Of a stretch of 64,000 nucleotides of DNA, positions 1 to 8,855 are shown piece after piece. Origin of the DNA: Duganella qianjiadongensis (GTDB taxonomy: Bacteria; Pseudomonadota; Gammaproteobacteria; Burkholderiales; Burkholderiaceae_D); assembly GCF_009857915.1 (NCBI RefSeq), contig NZ_WWCM01000004.1, positions 186,001-250,000 on the forward strand. Direction: 5' to 3'. The notes under the pieces are model-generated. The model had not been told where the DNA came from. It searched no databases and saw only the letters and a program-made list of their open reading frames with translations. The first letter of the stretch is position 1. Every line of letters begins with the position of its first letter. The translations under genes were made by a program, and so were the position numbers.

Positions 1-2049
1 CCAGCTGGCGTACTGCGGCGGCAGCCACGCGGCCGGCTGCTGATCGAGCACACGGGCCAGCACCACCGGCCAGCGCGAAGTAATCGCAGCCATGCTGGCT
101 TTCGGGTCGATGGCTGCCAGCTGTTCGTTGGCGCTCTCGAACAGCAGGTCGTACAGCGCATACATATAAGCACGGCTAATGCGGTAACCTACCGAGTCCA
201 CGCTGGCCTTGCCGGTCCAGCTATCCTTGAGCAGCCTGAGTACTTCGGCACGTTGCGGCTGATGGTCCAGCGCCTTGGCATCGAGTGCGGCGATGGCACG
301 CTCGCGCCATGAGGACTGGAAGATAGCGCGGTCATCGAGACCGATTTCATAGACTTTCTGCACATTGGTCTTGGGGCCCAGCGCCGTCAGGTCTTCGCGT
401 ACCTGATGGGTGCGAGCGCCAAGGTCGAAACCGCCATCGCCCAGCTTGTCCGAGCCGGCATTGAGCAGCTGGCGGCTATTGGCCGTGTAAAGCTGGCCGG
501 CGGCGGGATTGACCACTTTCGGATATTCTTCCGGCGTCAGCCAGCCCGTCCATACGCCTGCCGCTTCCGTGACCGCCATCGGGTAGGTGGTGACATTGCC
601 GCTGGCGGCACGGCGCGGCAGCGGACCGGCGATGGTCCAGCCGATGTTGCCCTTGTCGTCGCCACCAACGAAGTTCTGCGCCGGTATGCCCAGCGTCGGC
701 GCAATTGCCAGCGCCTGATCCAGCGTATCGGCCCACTCCAGTTGCTGGGCGTTGACGTTCACGGCCTTGGTGGTATGCGCCACCCAGTGCACCGCATAGC
801 TGCGCCCACGCGATTCGCGGATAGGGCCCAGCGTCGTCTCGCGCACGGCCAGCTTCTCCGCAGGCGCGCCTTTGACGAGTATGATTTCCTCGTGCAGCAC
901 CGGCGTTTCCCAGCCTGCCTGCGTGCGCACCTGTCCGGGTTTAGCGGCATCGGTATCGAGCGCGATCAGATCGACATAATCGCCATAGCTATTGGTGAAG
1001 CCCCATGCCACATGGCCGTTACTGCCCACCACCACCACGGGCGCACCGGGCAAGGTAACGCCGACGATGCGGCGCTGGCCGCCCTTCCCGTCCGGGAACT
1101 GCAACGCAGCGCGGTACCAGATGGCGGGCAGCGAAATGCCAAGGTGCATATCGTCAGCCACAATGGCGGCGCCGGTATCGCTACGGCTGCCGGCCACGGC
1201 CCAGTTATTGCTGCCTACGGTATTGAGGAAATCGGCGCTGGCCAGCTTGGTGCCGTACAGTGCCTGCACGCTGGCTGCTTTCGGATCGGTCTGGGTAGCG
1301 CCGCCAGCCGCTTTCGGTTTGCCCCACCAGACTGGCGGCGCATCCGGTATGGTCGCCGTACCGGCGATAGGCGATACATCATCGAGCGGCGCATCCCAGT
1401 GGGTGGCTTCCGGCGCGAGGAATACCCGCTGGGCCGGACTGGCATTTTCCGCCATCCAGCCACGCGCCAGTTCGCGCGCTTCCTGACTGCCCTGCAGATC
1501 GAAGTACATGGCCCAGATCACCAGCAGCGAATCATCGGCCGACCATGGACGCGGGGCCATGCCTACCAGTGCATATTCGAACGGACGGCTACGCAGCTGC
1601 GCCAGACCGGCATTAACGCCCGCGGCATAGCGTTCGAGCAGGGTGCGGTCGGCCGCCGGCATGGCTTTCAGCGCTTCGGCAGCGCGTGCGCGGAAGCGGT
1701 GCAGCCGGTGCGATTTATCCACGCCCAGTGCCCGTTCGCCAAACAGTTCGGACAGTTCGCCCGCTGCAACGCGGCGCAGCAGGTCCATCTGGAAGTAGCG
1801 TTCCTGCGCATGCACGAAGCCGGTGGCATAAGCCACATCGAGGCGCGAGCCGCCGCTGATCAGAGGCACGCCATGCGCGTCGCGCGCCACGCTGGCGGTG
1901 GTTTCCAGCCCGGGCGCCTGCTGGGTGCCGTCCAGTTGCGCCAGACTGCCGCGCAAATACAGCCAGCCACCTGCTACGGACAGGGCCACAACGCCCGTCA
2001 CACCCACAGCTACCCGCTTAGACCAGCGCGCCACTTTGCTTCGATTCAT
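1..2049 (-). CDS. Penicillin acylase family protein (3' part missing)
   Basis: An open frame of 683 codons starts at the ATG ending at 2049 and runs off the left edge, so the C-terminus is not in the window. The N-terminus (MNRSKVARWSKRVAVGVTG) is a basic stretch followed by a hydrophobic segment, which fits a signal anchor or export signal. Around the reverse complement of 1210-1245 it encodes DFLNTVGSNNWAV. This matches the autocatalytic cleavage site of Ntn-hydrolase acylases, where the Ser of SNNW becomes the N-terminal nucleophile of the beta chain. Family members are periplasmic and cleave amide bonds of penicillins, acyl-homoserine lactones or other N-acyl compounds; the substrate cannot be read here. 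It lies downstream of the LysR gene with about 100 bp between, and nothing ties it to arabinose use. Confidence 0.88.
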   Translation of the reverse strand, partial: MNRSKVARWSKRVAVGVTGVVALSVAGGWLYLRGSLAQLDGTQQAPGLETTASVARDAHGVPLISGGSRLDVAYATGFVHAQERYFQMDLLRRVAAGELSELFGERALGVDKSHRLHRFRARAAEALKAMPAADRTLLERYAAGVNAGLAQLRSRPFEYALVGMAPRPWSADDSLLVIWAMYFDLQGSQEARELARGWMAENASPAQRVFLAPEATHWDAPLDDVSPIAGTATIPDAPPVWWGKPKAAGGATQTDPKAASVQALYGTKLASADFLNTVGSNNWAVAGSRSDTGAAIVADDMHLGISLPAIWYRAALQFPDGKGGQRRIVGVTLPGAPVVVVGSNGHVAWGFTNSYGDYVDLIALDTDAAKPGQVRTQAGWETPVLHEEIILVKGAPAEKLAVRETTLGPIRESRGRSYAVHWVAHTTKAVNVNAQQLEWADTLDQALAIAPTLGIPAQNFVGGDDKGNIGWTIAGPLPRRAASGNVTTYPMAVTEAAGVWTGWLTPEEYPKVVNPAAGQLYTANSRQLLNAGSDKLGDGGFDLGARTHQVREDLTALGPKTNVQKVYEIGLDDRAIFQSSWRERAIAALDAKALDHQPQRAEVLRLLKDSWTGKASVDSVGYRISRAYMYALYDLLFESANEQLAAIDPKASMAAITSRWPVVLARVLDQQPAAWLPPQYASW

Positions 2050-2135
2050 GCTTACTCCATCCCTTGTCTAACTTACATGACGGTGAGTTTGCCAGAAGCG
2101 ATGCGCAGCGCGCAAGCATGCAGTTTCAGATCGGA

Positions 2136-2155
2136 TCAGCTCAGTTCAGCTCAGT
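2136..2155. repeat. Short TCAGY tandem repeat at the 3' end of the LysR gene
   Basis: TCAGC/TCAGT units follow one another four times (TCAGCTCAGT twice), then a related TTAGT. The repeat straddles the LysR stop codon at 2151-2153, so changes in copy number would affect only the last residues or the 3' flank. Confidence 0.5.
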
Positions 2156-3089
2156 TTAGTTCGCGCGCCACTTCGCGTACGGATTTCAGCAGCAGGCTGG
2201 CGCCGGGCGACATGATGTGCCCTTCCACCGTGATGATGCCATAGGCGTCCATGCGGCACGGCAGCTCGATCGGCAGAATATTCAGCACGCCCTGCGATTC
2301 GTAGTACTTGGCCACCGCCACCGGCATCACGTTGAGCGCGTCGGTCTGCTGCAGCAAAGGGGTAATCAGCAGCACGGCCGTGGTGTCGATCACGTTGATC
2401 GGCACTTCCAGCCCGGCGCGGCGGAACATCAGTTCGCAGCGGGCGCGCAGAATACTGCCCTGCGGCGGCAATATCCAAGGCTGGCTGGCCAGCTCGCGCA
2501 AACTCAGCTTGCGCGCCGACAGCAGCGGGTGGCCGGCGCGCACCACGGCGCAAGCCGGTTCGTCACCCAGTTCTTCGTAGCTCAGGCCCTCGGAGCTATG
2601 CCGCTCGGGGATACGGCCTATCATGAAATCAAGCCGGCCACGCTGCAGCTGCTCCAGCAGGATGTTGGACTGTTCCATCTCCACGCCTATGCGCAGGCGC
2701 GGCGCCTGCTGCTTGGTGCGGGTGATCGCCTTGGGCAGCAGTTCTATGCCCGGCGTCATGATGGTGCCAATATCCACCTGCCCGGCCAGACCGGCCTTGA
2801 TGGCGACGATATCCTCGTGCGCCAGCGACAGGCTGGTAAGCGCCATGCGGGCATGGCGGATCATGGTTTCACCGTAGATGGTCGGTTCCATGCCGCGCGG
2901 CAGACGTTCGAACAACTGCACGCCCAGCATTTCCTCCAGATCCTTGAGCTGCTTGGAGGCGGCCGGTTGTGTCATGTGCAGCTCTTCCGAGGCACGGTGT
3001 ATATTGCGTTGTTCGTCCAGCGCGATCAGCAGCAACAGCTGGCGCGTTTTCAGGCGCGCGCGCAGGAACCAGTTGGGGTTAGTATCCAT
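2151..3089 (-). CDS. LysR-family transcriptional regulator, GbpR/GguR-like
   Basis: A 312-residue protein with an N-terminal winged helix-turn-helix (about residues 14-75, including HRASEELHMTQPAASKQL) and a C-terminal LysR effector domain. The length and the opening NWFLRARLKTRQLLLLIAL resemble regulators of the GbpR type, which control sugar-binding-protein and sugar-acid genes in other proteobacteria. It is the last gene after the ABC importer and GH43 gene on the same strand. A GATATC-type dyad (3097-3116) begins only 8 bp upstream of its ATG, which suggests autoregulation. Three other copies of the dyad lie upstream of the ABC operon, the arabonate dehydratase operon and the TonB receptor, so it is the best local candidate for regulator of the whole locus. 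The effector, probably L-arabinose or an acid derived from it, is inferred. Confidence 0.9.
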   Translation of the reverse strand: MDTNPNWFLRARLKTRQLLLLIALDEQRNIHRASEELHMTQPAASKQLKDLEEMLGVQLFERLPRGMEPTIYGETMIRHARMALTSLSLAHEDIVAIKAGLAGQVDIGTIMTPGIELLPKAITRTKQQAPRLRIGVEMEQSNILLEQLQRGRLDFMIGRIPERHSSEGLSYEELGDEPACAVVRAGHPLLSARKLSLRELASQPWILPPQGSILRARCELMFRRAGLEVPINVIDTTAVLLITPLLQQTDALNVMPVAVAKYYESQGVLNILPIELPCRMDAYGIITVEGHIMSPGASLLLKSVREVARELN

Positions 3090-3096
3090 CGAAAAA

Positions 3097-3116
3097 TGAT
3101 ATCACAATCAGTATTG
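3097..3116. promoter_or_regulatory. Putative LysR operator, copy 1 (autoregulatory position)
   Basis: TGATATC (3097-3103), six bases, then AGTATTG (3110-3116). The second half-site is the weakest of the four copies. It lies 8-27 bp upstream of the LysR start codon, so a bound regulator would cover the promoter or leader. No clear Shine-Dalgarno is seen for the LysR gene. Confidence 0.5.
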
Positions 3117-3145
3117 CAACATGCTCCATCCAGATTGATTGGGTA

Positions 3146-4114
3146 TCACTTGCAGGCTGCGGAAGGATTCCCGGCCGGACCTTCCCTGGTCTGCGGAATA
3201 AACGGGATGGTGCCGTCGGCGTTGTACTTGAATTCTTCCACGGCGACGGAACGGCGATATTCGCCGCCACCGGGCAGCTTGGCGTTGTGGTAGAAGATGT
3301 AGGACTTGCCGTTAAAGTCGATAATCGCCTGATGGATGGTCTTTACCCTGGCGTTCTTCGACATGATCACGCCGCGATACTGCCATGGCCCCGTTGCCGT
3401 CGGCCCCGTCATGTAGGCCGTCTCCTCGGGGAAGTTGCGCGAGTAGGACAGGTAGTAGGTGCCGTTATGCTTGTGCAGATAGGACGCCTCGGTGAACATA
3501 TCCATGCCCACCGTCTGGATAGGGCCATCGAATTCGATCATGTTCGGTTTCAGCTTGGCGTACTTGAGCACCGTATTGCCCCAGTACAGGTAGGCCTGAC
3601 CGTCGTCATCCTGAAAAATCGCCGGATCGATATCGTCCCATGCAATCGGCGATTGCAGCGTCATATCATTGGTGACCAGCGCAGTGCCGCGCGCGTCCAC
3701 AAACGGGCCTTCCGGACGGTCGGCCACGGCCACGCCGATGGCATGGCCGGGGATGGTGGCATGATCGACCGTGGAATAGAAGTAGTATTTGCCATCGCGC
3801 TTGGTGATGTCGGCGGCCCACGCGTGGCCCTTGGCCCATTTGAAGGTGGCTGCCTGCACGGGCGAGCCACGGTCGGTCCAGTTCTTCATGTCGCAACTGG
3901 TGTAAAGCCGCCATTCATTCATCACATAATCGGGGCTCTTGGACGTGGCTTCGTCGTGGCCCACGTACAGATACACGGTACCATTTTCCACGTAGGCCGA
4001 CGGGTCGGCCGTGTACAGTTTGGGGAACAGCGGATTGGCTGCCTGCGCCAGCGGCGCGGCCAGACTGGCCACGGTCAAAGCCGCGAACGTCAGAGGTTGC
4101 AGATATTTTTTCAA
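3146..4114 (-). CDS. Exported glycoside hydrolase family 43 protein
   Basis: A 322-residue beta-propeller glycosidase, probably an alpha-L-arabinofuranosidase or related arabinan/xylan enzyme in the periplasm. A TTG start ending at 4114 was chosen because it follows a strong AAGGAG and opens a clean signal peptide (LKKYLQPLTFAALTVASLA, cleaved near AQA-AN). The longer in-frame start overlaps the upstream permease gene. The GH43 acidic triad can be placed: Asp in TADPSAY near the mature N-terminus, Asp in WDDIDPAIF, and Glu in MFTEASYLHK. The gene is 19 bp after the last ABC permease gene and was probably co-transcribed with it. Exact linkage specificity cannot be read from sequence. Confidence 0.88.
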   Translation of the reverse strand: MKKYLQPLTFAALTVASLAAPLAQAANPLFPKLYTADPSAYVENGTVYLYVGHDEATSKSPDYVMNEWRLYTSCDMKNWTDRGSPVQAATFKWAKGHAWAADITKRDGKYYFYSTVDHATIPGHAIGVAVADRPEGPFVDARGTALVTNDMTLQSPIAWDDIDPAIFQDDDGQAYLYWGNTVLKYAKLKPNMIEFDGPIQTVGMDMFTEASYLHKHNGTYYLSYSRNFPEETAYMTGPTATGPWQYRGVIMSKNARVKTIHQAIIDFNGKSYIFYHNAKLPGGGEYRRSVAVEEFKYNADGTIPFIPQTREGPAGNPSAACK

Positions 4115-4133
4115 AACAGTCTCCTTGTAAATC

Positions 4134-5117
4134 CTAACGGCGTGCACCCAGCGCCAGCGCGCGCTGAACCACACAGAATACGAACAGCAGCACCCCGATC
4201 ACGATCTTGGTCCACCACGAGCTAAGGGTACCGTCGAACGCGATCAGCGTCTGGATGGTGCCCAGTACCAGCACGCCGGACAGCGCGCCAGCCACATAGC
4301 CATAGCCGCCACTGAGTAGCGTACCGCCTATCACCACAGCCGCGATGGCGTCGAGCTCCGTGCCCTGTGCGTGCAAACCATAGCCGGACAGCATATAGAA
4401 CGAGAACAGTACGCCGGAGAGCGCGGCGCAGAATCCGCTGAAGGCATAGATCAGCACTTTGGTGCGGGCCACGCGCAGCCCCATCATCTGGGCCGACTGC
4501 TCGTTGCCGCCCACCGCGTAGATGGCGCGACCGAAAGGCGTGCAATGGGCCACGTAAATGGCAGCGGCCAGCGTCAGCAAGGCAATCAGGGCCGACGGCG
4601 ACAGATAGCCGTCCAGCACCGGCAACTGGGTCTGCGACATGCTGACGAACAGCGGCTGGTCGATGGTAATCGAATTAATGCTGATCAGGTAGCACAGGCC
4701 GCGCGCCAGAAACATGCCGGCCAGCGTGACGATGAAGGGCTGCAGCTTGAAAAAGTGGATCATGGCACCCATCAATGCGCCGAAGCCGGTGCCGACTAGC
4801 AGCACAATGACAATCGCCAGCAATGGCGGCCAGTGCCACACCTGCACCATCCATGCCGCCATCATCGTGGTCAGCGCCAGTACCGAACCCACCGACAGGT
4901 CAATGCCGCCCGAGATGATGACAAAGCTCATGCCTACCGCAATCACCAGCAGGAAGGCATTATCGATCAGCAGATTCAGTAGCACCTGCAAAGACAGAAA
5001 ACCGGGATAGGCGGCGCCGCCCGCACCCAGCAGCAGCGCCAATAGCGCTACCGTGGCCAGCGAAGTGAAATATGGCGACGCCATCGAGGCGCGTGCGCGC
5101 AATGCCAGACTACTCAT
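4134..5117 (-). CDS. yjfF: Sugar ABC transporter permease, YjfF-like
   Basis: A 327-residue hydrophobic protein of the RbsC/AraH permease family, with the family signature GMSFVIISGGIDLSVGSVLAL and about eight to ten membrane segments. Its ATG overlaps the stop codon of the upstream permease gene (ATGA), which indicates translational coupling. The order binding protein, double ATPase, permease, permease matches the E. coli YtfQRT-YjfF galactofuranose importer and the related arabinose importers of other bacteria. This one should form the inner-membrane heterodimer with the 5114-6211 product. Its place in an arabinan locus argues for L-arabinose, possibly as the furanose, over galactofuranose; that choice is inference. 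Confidence 0.92.
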   Translation of the reverse strand: MSSLALRARASMASPYFTSLATVALLALLLGAGGAAYPGFLSLQVLLNLLIDNAFLLVIAVGMSFVIISGGIDLSVGSVLALTTMMAAWMVQVWHWPPLLAIVIVLLVGTGFGALMGAMIHFFKLQPFIVTLAGMFLARGLCYLISINSITIDQPLFVSMSQTQLPVLDGYLSPSALIALLTLAAAIYVAHCTPFGRAIYAVGGNEQSAQMMGLRVARTKVLIYAFSGFCAALSGVLFSFYMLSGYGLHAQGTELDAIAAVVIGGTLLSGGYGYVAGALSGVLVLGTIQTLIAFDGTLSSWWTKIVIGVLLFVFCVVQRALALGARR

Positions 5118-6211
5118 GCTGCTTCACCTTTATTTGCCTTGGCGCGCGTGCGGAAAGCACGCCACATATTCTTGAACTCGGCCGATTGCGACAAACAGAC
5201 CAGGAACACCACCACCGACTTGACCACCATATTGATTTCCGGCGGCAGGCCCAGCGAATAAATGGTGTAGGTCAGCGTCTGGATGATAAGCGCTCCTACC
5301 ACACTGCCGACCAGACTGAATTTGCCGCCGGCGAGCGAGGTGCCGCCCAGCGTGACGGCCAGAATCGCATCGAGTTCCAGCAGCAGGCCTGCATTATTGG
5401 CGTCGGCGCTCTTGATATTGGCGCTGATGATCAGGCCGGACAGGCCGGCGCAGGCGCTGCAGAACACATACACGAAGAAGATCAGCACCGCCGTGCGCAG
5501 GCCGGCCAGCCGGGCCGCGACGGGATTGACGCCCACCGTCTGGATGAACAGGCCCAGCGCCGTCTTACGCATCAGCAGCGCCGTCAGGGCAAACACGCCG
5601 CCCACCAGATACAGCGAGAACGGCAGCCCGAACAGATAGCCGCTGCCGAGGAAGAAGTAAGGCTGGTAGTACACGGTGATGATCTGGCCATCGGTGAACA
5701 GCTGGGCCAGGCCCCGTCCGGCCACCATCAGGATCAGCGTGGCGACGATGGGTTGCAGGCCCAGACCGGCCACCAGCACGCCGTTCCATCCGCCGCACAG
5801 CAGCGCCGCGCCCATGGCCGCACACAGCGCCCACACCATAGGCGTATTCGCCACATAGGTCGGCACCCCGTCCTGCAGCACCATGGTGCCGCCGATCAGC
5901 ATCGAGGCTACGGTAGCGCTGATGGCCACCACTGCACCCACCGAAATATCGATGCCGCGCGTGGCGATCACCAGCGTCATGCCCAGCGCCGCCAGTATCA
6001 GCGGGGCGGCGCGGTTAAGAATGTCGATCAGACTACCGTAAAGATGGCCATCCTTGATTTCGAGGTGAAAGAAGCCGGGAACCAGCAACAGGTCCAGCAT
6101 CAGCAGCAGGACCAGCGCCGCCACGGGACGGAACAGAGGGTGGTGCACAAACATAGTAGAGGTTCCGGTTTTCGCTGCAGCGGCGGTCCGCTGCAAAGTC
6201 AGACTAGGCAT
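5114..6211 (-). CDS. ytfT: Sugar ABC transporter permease, YtfT-like
   Basis: A 365-residue permease of the RbsC/AraH family. A short cytoplasmic N-terminus is followed by repeated hydrophobic segments and the signature GMTLVIATRGIDISVGAVVAI near residue 95. It overlaps the ATPase gene upstream by 8 bp and the YjfF-like gene downstream by 4 bp, so all three are very likely translationally coupled. It would be the partner permease of the YtfQRT-YjfF-type importer. No frameshift or missing segment is seen, and the length is usual for the family. Confidence 0.92.
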   Translation of the reverse strand: MPSLTLQRTAAAAKTGTSTMFVHHPLFRPVAALVLLLMLDLLLVPGFFHLEIKDGHLYGSLIDILNRAAPLILAALGMTLVIATRGIDISVGAVVAISATVASMLIGGTMVLQDGVPTYVANTPMVWALCAAMGAALLCGGWNGVLVAGLGLQPIVATLILMVAGRGLAQLFTDGQIITVYYQPYFFLGSGYLFGLPFSLYLVGGVFALTALLMRKTALGLFIQTVGVNPVAARLAGLRTAVLIFFVYVFCSACAGLSGLIISANIKSADANNAGLLLELDAILAVTLGGTSLAGGKFSLVGSVVGALIIQTLTYTIYSLGLPPEINMVVKSVVVFLVCLSQSAEFKNMWRAFRTRAKANKGEAA

Positions 6212-7766
6212 GGCTCGCTCCCGCGGCGATCACCTGCAGTACCGAGCTTTCATCGAGCTCGTCGCGGGCATATTCACCGGCCGTTTTGCGGTCGCGCATC
6301 ACCACAATGCGGTCGCTCACGCGCAGCACTTCCGCCAGTTCCGAGGAGATGAACAGGATGGACATGCCTTTGCGGCAGAGATTAGCCACATAATCCATGA
6401 TCTCCTGCTTGGCACGTACGTCGATGCCGCGGGTAGGTTCGTCGAGGATCAGCATTTCAGGCTCGGTCACCAGCCAGCGCGCCAGCAGCACTTTTTGCTG
6501 ATTGCCGCCGGAAAGCGCAGCGATGGGTGTTTCGATACTGGCGGTCTTGATGCCCAGCGCCTGCACGTAATGCTGCGCCAGTTGCTGCTGGCGTTTCAGC
6601 GGTATGGCGCGCAGGATGCCCATGCGTGCCTGCAAGGCCAGCATCATGTTCTCGCGCACTGACAGGTCCAGCACGGCGCCTTCATGCTTGCGGTCTTCCG
6701 AGCAGTAGCCTATGCCAGCGGCAATTGCGTCGCGCGGACTGGCGAACTGGCGCTGCTGCCCGTGGATGGCCACCTTGCCGCTATCGGCCCTGTCGGCACC
6801 GAACAGCAGCCGCGCCAGTTCGGTACGGCCAGAACCCAGCAGACCGGCCAGACCTAGCAGCTCGCCCTTGCGCACCTCCAGATCCACCGGCGCCAGCGAA
6901 CCGCGCCGGCCCAGCCCCAGCGTACGCAGGAAAGCCGGCAGGCGGCCCGGGGCCGGCTCGCTCCCGGCGGCGACAGCCGGCTGCGCCGCCGCTGCCGCAG
7001 GCCGCACAACTGCGGCTGGCGCACCTACCATCTTGTTCACCAGATCGACGCGCGACAGTTCGCTGCAGGCATACTCGCCTTCCCGTTCGCCATTGCGCAT
7101 CACCGTGATGCGGTCGGAAATGGCATAGGTCTGGTCGAGGAAGTGGGTAACGAACAGAATTGCCATACCCTGCTGGCGCAGATCGCGCAGCACGGAGAAC
7201 AGCAGTTCCACTTCCTTTTCATCGAGGCTGGAGGTAGGCTCGTCGAGGATCAGCACTTTGGCCGATCCCAGCAGGGCGCGCGAGATGGCCACCATCTGCT
7301 GCACCGCCAGCGGGTAGCTGGCCAGCGGGCGGTCCACGTCGATATTCACTTGCAGGCGGGCCAGCAGCGCGCCAGCCTGCTCGCTCATGCCGCGCCAGTC
7401 GATACGGCCACCCTTGTGCGGATAGCGGCCTATGAAGATATTCTCGGCTACGGACAGATTCGGGCACAGATTAACTTCCTGATACACGGTGCTGATACCC
7501 AGATTCTGCGCGTCGAGCGTGGAAGCAGGACGGATTGCCCGGCCTTCCAGCAGAATCTGGCCCTGGTCGGGCACATGCACGCCAGTGAGCACTTTGATCA
7601 GGGTGGATTTGCCGGCGCCATTCTGCCCCATCAGCGTATGCACTTCTCCGGGATACAGACTGAGCGAAACGCCGTTGAGCGCCTGCACACCGGTAAAAGC
7701 CTTGCTGATGCCGCGTAGCTGCAGCACCGGTGCCACTGACGATAACACTGTCGATGAGCTGGTCAT
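6204..7766 (-). CDS. ytfR: Sugar ABC transporter ATP-binding protein, YtfR-like (two ATPase domains)
   Basis: A 520-residue fused double ATPase. Domain 1 has Walker A GQNGAGKST, a degenerate signature (LAVQQMVAISRALL) and Walker B VLILDEPTSSLDE. Domain 2 (after about residue 265) has a diverged Walker A (GLLGSGRTE), a canonical signature LSGGNQQKV and Walker B MLILDEPTRGID. One intact and one diverged site is typical of monosaccharide importers of the RbsA/AraG/YtfR group. An Ala/Pro-rich linker (about 238-262) separates the halves. It starts 4 bp after the binding-protein gene and overlaps the permease gene downstream. It energises uptake through the two downstream permeases. Confidence 0.94.
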   Translation of the reverse strand: MTSSSTVLSSVAPVLQLRGISKAFTGVQALNGVSLSLYPGEVHTLMGQNGAGKSTLIKVLTGVHVPDQGQILLEGRAIRPASTLDAQNLGISTVYQEVNLCPNLSVAENIFIGRYPHKGGRIDWRGMSEQAGALLARLQVNIDVDRPLASYPLAVQQMVAISRALLGSAKVLILDEPTSSLDEKEVELLFSVLRDLRQQGMAILFVTHFLDQTYAISDRITVMRNGEREGEYACSELSRVDLVNKMVGAPAAVVRPAAAAAQPAVAAGSEPAPGRLPAFLRTLGLGRRGSLAPVDLEVRKGELLGLAGLLGSGRTELARLLFGADRADSGKVAIHGQQRQFASPRDAIAAGIGYCSEDRKHEGAVLDLSVRENMMLALQARMGILRAIPLKRQQQLAQHYVQALGIKTASIETPIAALSGGNQQKVLLARWLVTEPEMLILDEPTRGIDVRAKQEIMDYVANLCRKGMSILFISSELAEVLRVSDRIVVMRDRKTAGEYARDELDESSVLQVIAAGASHA

Positions 7767-7770
7767 GGAC

Positions 7771-8745
7771 TTAGTATTTACGGTTGGGGAATTCTTTGGC
7801 CGCCACTTCGGCAGGGAATACGCCCTCCACCGTAGTGATACGGCGCGGCACCGGCTTGCCGGCGACGATATCGCGCGCCAGCTGCATCAGCTGCGGCCCC
7901 AGTAGCGGGCTGCATTCCACCGTGACATTGAGCTTACCGGCCAGCATAGCTTCGAAAGCCCCCTTCACGCCGTCGATGGAAATGACGAGGATGTCCTTGC
8001 CCGGTTTCAGTCCAGCTTCTTCGATGGCCTGTATCGCACCGATGGCCATGTCGTCGTTATGCGCGTACAGCACGTTGATCTTCTTGCCTTCCGCCTTGAG
8101 GAAGGCTTCCATCACTTCCTTGCCTTTGGCACGGGTGAAGTCGCCCGTCTGCGAGCGGATTACCTTGAATTTGGCATTCCCGCCGATGACTTCCTCAAAG
8201 CCTTTTTTACGATCCAGTGCAGGCGCCGAACCGACCGTGCCCTGTAGCTCGACAATATTGATGACAGGATTAGGCAGCTTGGCCGAGCGTTCCAGCAGCC
8301 AGCGGCCAGCGCGGCGGCCTTCTTCCACGAAGTCGGAGCCGATGAAGGTGACGTACAGCGAAGGATCGCTGACATTGACCGCGCGGTCAGTCAGCACCAC
8401 GGGAATTTTGGCGGCTTTGGCTTCGCGCAGCACCGTGTCCCAACCCGATTCCACCACCGGCGAGAAGGCGATCAGATCGACCCGCTGGGCGATGAAGGAA
8501 CGGATGGCTTTGACCTGATTTTCCTGCTTCTGCTGGGCGTCGGCGAATTTCAGCGTAATGCCGTCTTTCCTGGCGGCGTCCTTGATGGACACGGTATTGG
8601 CAGTGCGCCATTCGCTTTCGGCGCCCACTTGCGAGAAACCGATGACCAGCGGTTTGGCGGCGTATGCGGCGGGAGTGGCGAAACAGGCGGCGAGGCAGAC
8701 AGCGAAGCAGCCGCCAGCCAGCAGGGTTCTGCGTTTGGATTGCAT
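7771..8745 (-). CDS. ytfQ: Periplasmic sugar-binding protein of the ABC importer, YtfQ-like
   Basis: A 324-residue binding protein with a signal peptide (MQSKRRTLLAGGCFAVCLAA, cleaved near AYA-AKP). The mature start GFSQVGAESEWRTANT is the characteristic YtfQ-type opening of the ribose/arabinose-binding fold. GGAG lies upstream of the ATG. It is the first gene of the importer operon, with a 107-bp leader region that holds a GATATC-type dyad (8836-8855). YtfQ of E. coli binds galactofuranose, and close relatives in arabinose gene clusters bind L-arabinose. Given the surrounding arabinofuranosidases, arabinose (pyranose or furanose) is the likely ligand, but this is inferred from context. Confidence 0.93.
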   Translation of the reverse strand: MQSKRRTLLAGGCFAVCLAACFATPAAYAAKPLVIGFSQVGAESEWRTANTVSIKDAARKDGITLKFADAQQKQENQVKAIRSFIAQRVDLIAFSPVVESGWDTVLREAKAAKIPVVLTDRAVNVSDPSLYVTFIGSDFVEEGRRAGRWLLERSAKLPNPVINIVELQGTVGSAPALDRKKGFEEVIGGNAKFKVIRSQTGDFTRAKGKEVMEAFLKAEGKKINVLYAHNDDMAIGAIQAIEEAGLKPGKDILVISIDGVKGAFEAMLAGKLNVTVECSPLLGPQLMQLARDIVAGKPVPRRITTVEGVFPAEVAAKEFPNRKY

Positions 8746-8835
8746 AGCAAAGTCTCCAGATGGATTTTTATGTATCTTCTGCCATCCATACTATGAGAAT
8801 CTCAAATATCTATCCAATCACATTTTCACCAACTT

Positions 8836-8855
8836 CGATAACAATTTTGATATCA
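8836..8855. promoter_or_regulatory. Putative LysR operator, copy 2 (upstream of the ABC importer)
   Basis: CGATAAC (8836-8842), six bases, GATATCA (8849-8855). It lies about 90 bp upstream of the binding-protein start codon and overlaps the GH127 stop codon, so the importer operon probably has its own regulated promoter despite the tight packing. Confidence 0.55.

Noticed and set aside
406..2244. A 612-codon open frame on the plus strand at the left edge
   Set aside because: It is antisense to the penicillin acylase gene, whose SNNW cleavage site and export signal are unmistakable on the minus strand.
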